From Streptomyces caelestis (lineage in GTDB: Bacteria; Actinomycetota; Actinomycetes; Streptomycetales; Streptomycetaceae): 63,193 bases of DNA. The stretch covers positions 1 through 63,193 of the forward strand of contig NZ_LGCN01000209.1 of NCBI RefSeq assembly GCF_001279005.1, in the 5' to 3' direction. The notes under the pieces were generated by a model. It searched no databases, had not been told where the DNA came from, and saw only the letters and a program-made list of their open reading frames with translations. A program made the position numbers and the translations under genes. Positions 58,993 through 63,193 of the stretch are shown piece after piece. The stretch's first letter is position 1; each line of letters starts with the position of its first letter.

Positions 58993-59037
58993 TTGTGCCG
59001 TCCCGTGCGTCGCGCGGGGCGCGTTCGCCGGCCACGG

Positions 59038-59053
59038 AGTGGTGGTGACCTCT
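59038..59053 (+). promoter_or_regulatory. DasR-like (dre) site upstream of the eroded transporter
   Basis: AGTGGTGGTGACCTCT matches the DasR operator consensus AGTGGTCTAGACCACT at 12 of 16 positions, with the outer half-sites best kept and the centre poor. It is about 110 bp before a strong ribosome site (GGAGGAG, 59134-59140) and ahead of the GH20 hexosaminidase. DasR controls GlcNAc and chitin genes, so the context fits, but the centre mismatch makes it tentative. Confidence 0.35.
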
Positions 59054-59147
59054 TGTGGCGTGGTCCGTCCAGTCCTTAGCCTCCGGTGTGTTGGGCACGG
59101 CGAAATCACCATTGCGTATGTTGCAACGCGCTCGGAGGAGAGACTCC

Positions 59148-59538
59148 ATGAAGCCGTCCGTTCGCGATCCGGATGCCCCGGGGGTTCGCGAAGGCCGTTT
59201 CGGAGGCGCTGGAGGAGGCCGCCCCCCTCGACGGGGCGAGCCGCGCGCGCTTTCTCCGGCGGGTCCTTTTCCCGCTCGTCCTGCCGGGCCCGGTCGCCAC
59301 CGGCGTGTTCTCCTCCCTCTCCACCCGGAACGACTTCCTGTTCGCCAAGTCCTCCGTCGTCAGCGGCATCCCGCGGCCGCCCCCGCCGACGGCGCCGCCG
59401 GTCCTCCACGAACCCGACGAGCCGGACCGGGGCGGGGTCATGGCGGCGTCCACGGTGATGACGATTCCGGTACTGGTCTTCCTCGTACGCGTACAGCGGC
59501 GTCCGGTCCGAGGGCCGGGCGGCGCGGTAAAGGACTGA
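59148..59538 (+). pseudogene. Deletion scar: operon start joined out of frame to a MalG permease remnant
   Basis: An ATG at 59148 has an excellent GGAGGAG site and a TATGTT box (59117-59122) upstream, but its frame (MKPSVRDPDAPG...) becomes non-protein-like at once. In the next frame, from about 59173 to 59538, the sequence is the C-terminal third of a MalG-type permease: the EAA loop (SEALEEAAPLDGASRARFL), VLFPLVLPGPVATGVFSSLS, NDFLFAKS, GVMAASTVMTIPVLVFLVRV and GAVKD. The binding protein, MalF and most of MalG appear to have been deleted between the two. In S. coelicolor, as I recall, intact sugar ABC genes occupy this place. The remnant ends one base before the hexosaminidase start. Confidence 0.7.
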
Positions 59539-59539
59539 C

Positions 59540-61198
59540 GTGACTTCACTGACGGAACTGATTCCCGCGCCGCTGAGCGTGAGCACGTGGGGTGAGCGGA
59601 CCTTCGTCCTCGACGGGGACACGACGCTGACGGCGGGGCCGGGAGTGGGCAGTGCCGAACGCTGGCTGCGCACGACCCTGCAGGCGGCCACCGGCCTGCC
59701 GCTGGGGCAGGGGGAACCCGGCCCGCCCGGCCGGGCCGCGGAGAACGCGATCGAACTGCGGCACGACCACCGCCTGCCGCCCGGGGCCTATCGCCTCACC
59801 GTCCGTGACGACCGCGCGCTGATCGCGGGCGGTGACCCGGCCGGCGTCTTCGCGGGTGCGCAGACGCTCCGGCAACTGCTCGGCCCCGACGCGTTCCGGC
59901 GGGCGCCCCTCGGGCGGGCCGACTGGAAACTGCCGGAAGCCGAGATCCAGGACCGGCCCCGCTTCCGCTGGCGCGGGCTGATGCTCGACGTCGCCCGGCA
60001 CTTCATGCCCAAGGAAGGCGTGCTGCGCCAACTCGACCTGATGGCGGCGCACAAACTCAACGTCCTCCACTTCCACCTGACGGACGACCAGGGCTGGCGC
60101 ATCGAGATCCGGCGGTATCCGAAACTCACCGGGATCGGATCCTGGCGTGCCCGGACGAAAATCGGGCACCGCGCGTCACCGCTGTGGGACGACAGGCCGC
60201 ACGGCGGTCACTACACCCAGGACGACATCCGCGAGATCGTCGCCTACGCCGCCGAGCGGCACATCAGCGTCGTTCCGGAAATCGACGTGCCCGGGCACTC
60301 GCAGGCCGCCATCGCCGCGTATCCGGAACTCGGCAACTCCGACGTCGTCGACACCGCCTCCCTGACCGTCTGGGACACCTGGGGGATCAATCCGAACGTA
60401 CTCGCCCCCACCGACGACACCCTGCGCTTCTACGAAGGGGTGCTCGAGGAGGTGCTGGAGCTCTTCCCCGCGGACGCCGGCCCCTTCTCGCCGTTCGTGC
60501 ACATCGGCGGCGACGAATGCCTCAAGGACCAGTGGCGGGATTCGGACACCGCGCAGAAGCAGATCGGCACCCTCGGTCTGGCCGACGAGGACGCGCTCCA
60601 GTCCTGGTTCGTCGGGCACTTCGACGAGTGGCTCGCCGCGCGCGGCCGCCGGCTGATCGGCTGGGACGAGATCCTGGAGGGCGGCCTGGCCCCCGGCGCC
60701 GCGGTGTCCTCCTGGCGCGGCTACTCCGGCGGGGTCGCCGCCGCCCGCGCGGGGCACGACGTGGTCATGTGCCCCCAGCAGTACGTGTACCTGGACTACC
60801 GTCAGGACGCGGGCCCCGACGAGCCGGTGCCGATCGGGTACGTGCGCACCCTGGAGGACGTCTACCGGTTCGAGCCGGTGCCGTCGGAGCTGACGGGCGA
60901 GGAGGCCGCGCGGGTGCTGGGCACCCAGGCCAACGTGTGGACCGAGGTGATGGAGGACCAGGGGCGCGTCGACTACCAGACGTACCCCCGGCTCGCCGCG
61001 CTCGCCGAGGTCGCCTGGAGCGACCTGCCCGCCCCCGCCGACCGGGACTTCGCCGGCTTCGAACGCCGGATGACCGCCCACTACCGGCGGCTGGACGCCC
61101 TCGGGGTCGCCTACCGGCCACCCACCGGGCCGCTGCCCTGGCAGAAGCGTCCGGGCGTCCTGGGACGCCCGATCGACGGCCCGCCGCCGCACCAGTAG
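59540..61198 (+). CDS. Beta-N-acetylhexosaminidase, GH20
   Basis: A 552-residue enzyme that removes terminal GlcNAc/GalNAc. The N-terminal ~130 residues form the GH20b-type domain (SLTELIPAPLSVSTWGERTF). The TIM-barrel begins RFRWRGLMLDVARHFMPKEG, continues NVLHFHLTDDQGWRIEI and VVPEIDVPGHSQAAIAAYP, and has the catalytic Asp-Glu pair at 325-326 in HIGGDECLKDQW. LGTQANVWTEVMEDQGRVDY is the later conserved block. No signal peptide is seen, so it is probably cytoplasmic and acts on imported chito-oligosaccharides. Start GTG 59540 follows the permease remnant by one base, so it was once the last gene of that transporter operon. Confidence 0.93.
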   Translation: MTSLTELIPAPLSVSTWGERTFVLDGDTTLTAGPGVGSAERWLRTTLQAATGLPLGQGEPGPPGRAAENAIELRHDHRLPPGAYRLTVRDDRALIAGGDPAGVFAGAQTLRQLLGPDAFRRAPLGRADWKLPEAEIQDRPRFRWRGLMLDVARHFMPKEGVLRQLDLMAAHKLNVLHFHLTDDQGWRIEIRRYPKLTGIGSWRARTKIGHRASPLWDDRPHGGHYTQDDIREIVAYAAERHISVVPEIDVPGHSQAAIAAYPELGNSDVVDTASLTVWDTWGINPNVLAPTDDTLRFYEGVLEEVLELFPADAGPFSPFVHIGGDECLKDQWRDSDTAQKQIGTLGLADEDALQSWFVGHFDEWLAARGRRLIGWDEILEGGLAPGAAVSSWRGYSGGVAAARAGHDVVMCPQQYVYLDYRQDAGPDEPVPIGYVRTLEDVYRFEPVPSELTGEEAARVLGTQANVWTEVMEDQGRVDYQTYPRLAALAEVAWSDLPAPADRDFAGFERRMTAHYRRLDALGVAYRPPTGPLPWQKRPGVLGRPIDGPPPHQ

Positions 61199-61511
61199 CC
61201 CCGCCCCGGGTCCCGGCGAGGGCGCGGCTCGCGCCGGGACCCCGAACGGGGTGCGCGCACCCGTTCGTCCCGCGTCGAACGGGTCATGCGAAACGGGTAC
61301 GAGGGTCACCGAAGAGTGCCAATCCCCGGCGCTCCGGTGATCCGGGGCGAAACCGGCCGCGTCCGGGGTGAAGTGGGCGAACGCCTTCTGACGGACCCCT
61401 GTCCTCGGCACCTGCCAAGATGTGCCAGAGTTGCCACGTCCGGCCTGTCAGCACGTACCGTACGGCAGCACAGGCGGGACCAGGTGGGGCAGCGGGAAGG
61501 GGCAGCCGGAC
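61199..61511. promoter_or_regulatory. Intergenic region between hexosaminidase and FAD-subunit genes
   Basis: These 313 bp hold no gene I can support. GGGTCCCGGCG (61208-61218) and CGCCGGGACCC (61232-61242) make an 11-bp hairpin just after the hexosaminidase stop, a likely terminator. TGCCA repeats at 61411-61428 (TGCCAAGATGTGCCA) may be regulatory. The downstream promoter is not obvious. Confidence 0.45.
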
Positions 61512-62405
61512 TTGAGCACGCACGCACCGCAGGCGGCGCAGGCCGTGACGCTGCCCACGACACTCGACGAAGCCGTGGCGGCGCTCACGGCGATGCCCGC
61601 CGCCGTGCCCGTCGCGGGCGGCACCGACCTGATGGCCGCCGTCAACTCCGGGCAGCTCAGGCCCGCCGCGCTGGTCGGCCTCGGCAGGATCAGCGAGATC
61701 CGCGGCTGGCAGTACCTGGACGGACACGCGCTGCTCGGCGCCGGTCTCACCCACGCGCGCATGGGCCGCCCCGACTTCGCCGCCCTCATCCCGGCGCTCG
61801 CCGCCTCCGCGCGTGCCGCCGGACCGCCGCACATCCGCAACGCGGGCACCCTGGGCGGCAACATCGCCTCCGCCGCCCCCACCGGGGACGCGCTGCCGGT
61901 GCTGGCCGCGCTGGAGGCGACGCTGATCATCGCGGGTCCGGGCGGGGCCCGCCGTGAACTCCCGGTGTCGCACCTGCTGGCCGGGATGGACCTGTTGCGC
62001 CCCGGCGAACTCATCGGCTACGTGCGCGTGCCGCTGCTGCACGCCCCCCAGGTCTTCCTGAAGGCGACCGGCCGCACCGGCCCCGGCCGCGCGGTCGCCT
62101 CCGTCGCCCTGGTGCTCGACCCGGCCCGCCGCGGGGTGCGCTGCGCGGTGGGCGCCATCGCGCCGATGCCGCTGCGGCCCCTGCAGGCCGAGCAGTGGGT
62201 CGCGCAGCTCATCGACTGGGACAACAACCGCGCGGTCGTGCCCGAGGCGCTGAACGCGTTCGGGGAGTACGTCGCCGCGGCCTGCATCCCCGACGCCGAC
62301 CCTGGCGAGGACGGCGTCGTGCCACCGCTTCCGCCCGCTGTACTGCACCTGCGGCGCACCGTCGCCGCGCTGGCCCGACGAGCACTGGGGAGGGCGCTGT
62401 CGTGA
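61512..62405 (+). CDS. FAD-binding subunit of a xanthine dehydrogenase-type molybdenum hydroxylase
   Basis: A 297-residue protein of the CoxM/XdhB family. The FAD-binding motif AAVPVAGGTDLMAAVNSGQL is near residues 30-50. AGPPHIRNAGTLGGNIASAA gives the second flavin-contact motif, followed by PTGDALPVLAAL. In complete enzymes this subunit passes electrons from the 2Fe-2S subunit to NAD or another acceptor. The start appears to be TTG 61512, (M)STHAPQAAQAVTLP, since upstream sequence in this frame is not protein-like. It overlaps the next gene by four bases (GTGA). The substrate is not fixed by this subunit. Confidence 0.88.
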   Translation: MSTHAPQAAQAVTLPTTLDEAVAALTAMPAAVPVAGGTDLMAAVNSGQLRPAALVGLGRISEIRGWQYLDGHALLGAGLTHARMGRPDFAALIPALAASARAAGPPHIRNAGTLGGNIASAAPTGDALPVLAALEATLIIAGPGGARRELPVSHLLAGMDLLRPGELIGYVRVPLLHAPQVFLKATGRTGPGRAVASVALVLDPARRGVRCAVGAIAPMPLRPLQAEQWVAQLIDWDNNRAVVPEALNAFGEYVAAACIPDADPGEDGVVPPLPPAVLHLRRTVAALARRALGRALS

Positions 62406-63193
62406 CCGACGACCAGCACGGACAGGGCACGCCCCCGGGCGGCAGCCGCTGGGACCCGCTGCCCCAGGGCGACTACGACGACGGCGCCACGGCCTTCGTG
62501 AACCTCCCCGAGGGCGGCATCGACGCCCTGCTGGACTCCATGCAGAGCCCGCTCGCCGCGCCCGGCCACGGCTACGTGCCGCCGCAGATCACGGTCGACC
62601 CGACGGCCGGCGCGGGCGCCGACCCGGCGGCCACCGGCTCCTGGGGCGTGCCCGGCGCCCCCGTCGACGGTGACCAGTGGCACGACCCCGAGGCGGGCGC
62701 GGCGCCGGGGGACCGGTTCACGTACGACCCCGGCGCGACCGGGCAGTGGGCCTACGGGGAGGGCGCCACGGGCCACCCGGCGCCGGGGCACGACGTCACC
62801 GGCCAGTGGTCGATCCCCGTGGCCGACGGCGACCTGCCGGACGAGTCGGGTGAGTTCACCGCGTCCTCCCTGGTCGAGCAGTGGGGCGGCACCCCGCCGG
62901 CCACCCTCCCGGGCGGCGCCCCCGCCCCCTGGGCGCCCCCTCAGGACATCGGCCGCCCGTGGGGACCCGGCGTGCCCGGGGTCCCGCAGGACGAGGGCCA
63001 GGAGCCGCGCGGCGGCGAACACGGCCCCCAGCAGCAGCCGCCCGGCGCGGACGCGTACGGCGGACAGCCCCTGCCGTACGCCGAGCCCGCGCACCAGGAG
63101 GCGTACGGCGGGACGCCGGCGCACGGTACGCCCGTGCGGCCGGCCGGGGAGCACGCGCCGGAGTGGCCGGACGCCGACTTCGGTCCCGAGCAC
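62402..63193 (+). CDS. 2Fe-2S ferredoxin-type subunit, N-terminal part (truncated by window)
   Basis: The GTG at 62402 overlaps the stop of the FAD subunit. The 264 codons in the window are acidic, Gly/Pro-rich and of low complexity, beginning with DDQHGQGTPPGGSRWDP and containing GATAFVNLPEGGIDALLDSM and PGHGYVPPQITVDPTAG. I recognise this as the long disordered N-terminal region that Streptomyces attach to the 2Fe-2S subunit of this hydroxylase, but the iron-sulfur cysteines lie beyond the window's right edge. The assignment therefore rests on operon context and the N-terminal motif. Confidence 0.68.
   Translation, partial: MTDDQHGQGTPPGGSRWDPLPQGDYDDGATAFVNLPEGGIDALLDSMQSPLAAPGHGYVPPQITVDPTAGAGADPAATGSWGVPGAPVDGDQWHDPEAGAAPGDRFTYDPGATGQWAYGEGATGHPAPGHDVTGQWSIPVADGDLPDESGEFTASSLVEQWGGTPPATLPGGAPAPWAPPQDIGRPWGPGVPGVPQDEGQEPRGGEHGPQQQPPGADAYGGQPLPYAEPAHQEAYGGTPAHGTPVRPAGEHAPEWPDADFGPEH

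Overview
The window is high-GC DNA with the codon bias, leaderless or GTG/TTG starts and gene order of a Streptomyces chromosome core. From pkaA-pkaB-prfB through ftsEX, smpB-ssrA, matAB, narK-nnaR, sigU-rsuA, the malic enzyme, hupA, murA and yqgE, the order matches what I recall of the S. coelicolor SCO2988-SCO2942 interval; this is memory, not a search. I see no phage, IS element, CRISPR array or tRNA gene.

Region 1 (1-15.9 kb) is mostly on the minus strand. It looks like a cell-surface glycopolymer locus: the start of a TagG-like ABC-2 permease with a divergent TetR regulator, an ADP-ribosylglycohydrolase coupled to galE, a GT2 glycosyltransferase, two polytopic membrane proteins, and three paralogous proteins that fuse a GT2 domain to a CDP-glycerol glycerophosphotransferase-like (TagF) domain. 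An ohrR/ohr organic-peroxide pair with a clear operator sits inside it.

Region 2 (15.9-28.9 kb) holds a sugar ABC importer operon whose MalF-type permease carries an unusual ~135-residue insert, a lipoprotein gene with an apparent one-base frameshift, a large FHA plus FtsK/SpoIIIE-like protein, the two Ser/Thr kinases PkaA and PkaB, and release factor 2.

Region 3 (29-43.2 kb) holds a class E sortase substrate built on 13 copies of a 21-bp repeat, ftsE-ftsX, an S41 peptidase with a TTA (bldA-type) codon, smpB and tmRNA, a LacI repressor, a divergent MFS/LysR pair, and the matA-matB-acyltransferase operon for an extracellular aminopolysaccharide.

Region 4 (43.2-63.2 kb) holds a DUF397/XRE/HATPase triad of the WhiJ/AbaA type, nitrate transport with its HemD-like regulator NnaR, the SigU-RsuA sigma/anti-sigma pair, a HelD/HelR-type helicase, a strongly structured candidate small RNA, an ACT-domain malic enzyme, HupA, MurA, YqgE, a DUF3039 protein, a GH20 hexosaminidase behind a deletion scar of an ABC permease, and the start of a molybdenum-hydroxylase-type (FAD and 2Fe-2S subunit) operon.

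The most interesting items are the candidate RNA at 53857-53996, the FHA-FtsK protein with a Walker A arginine beside two kinases, the permease insert, the eroded transporter in front of the hexosaminidase, the frameshifted lipoprotein, and the TagF paralog that has lost the GT2 nucleotide-binding aspartates.
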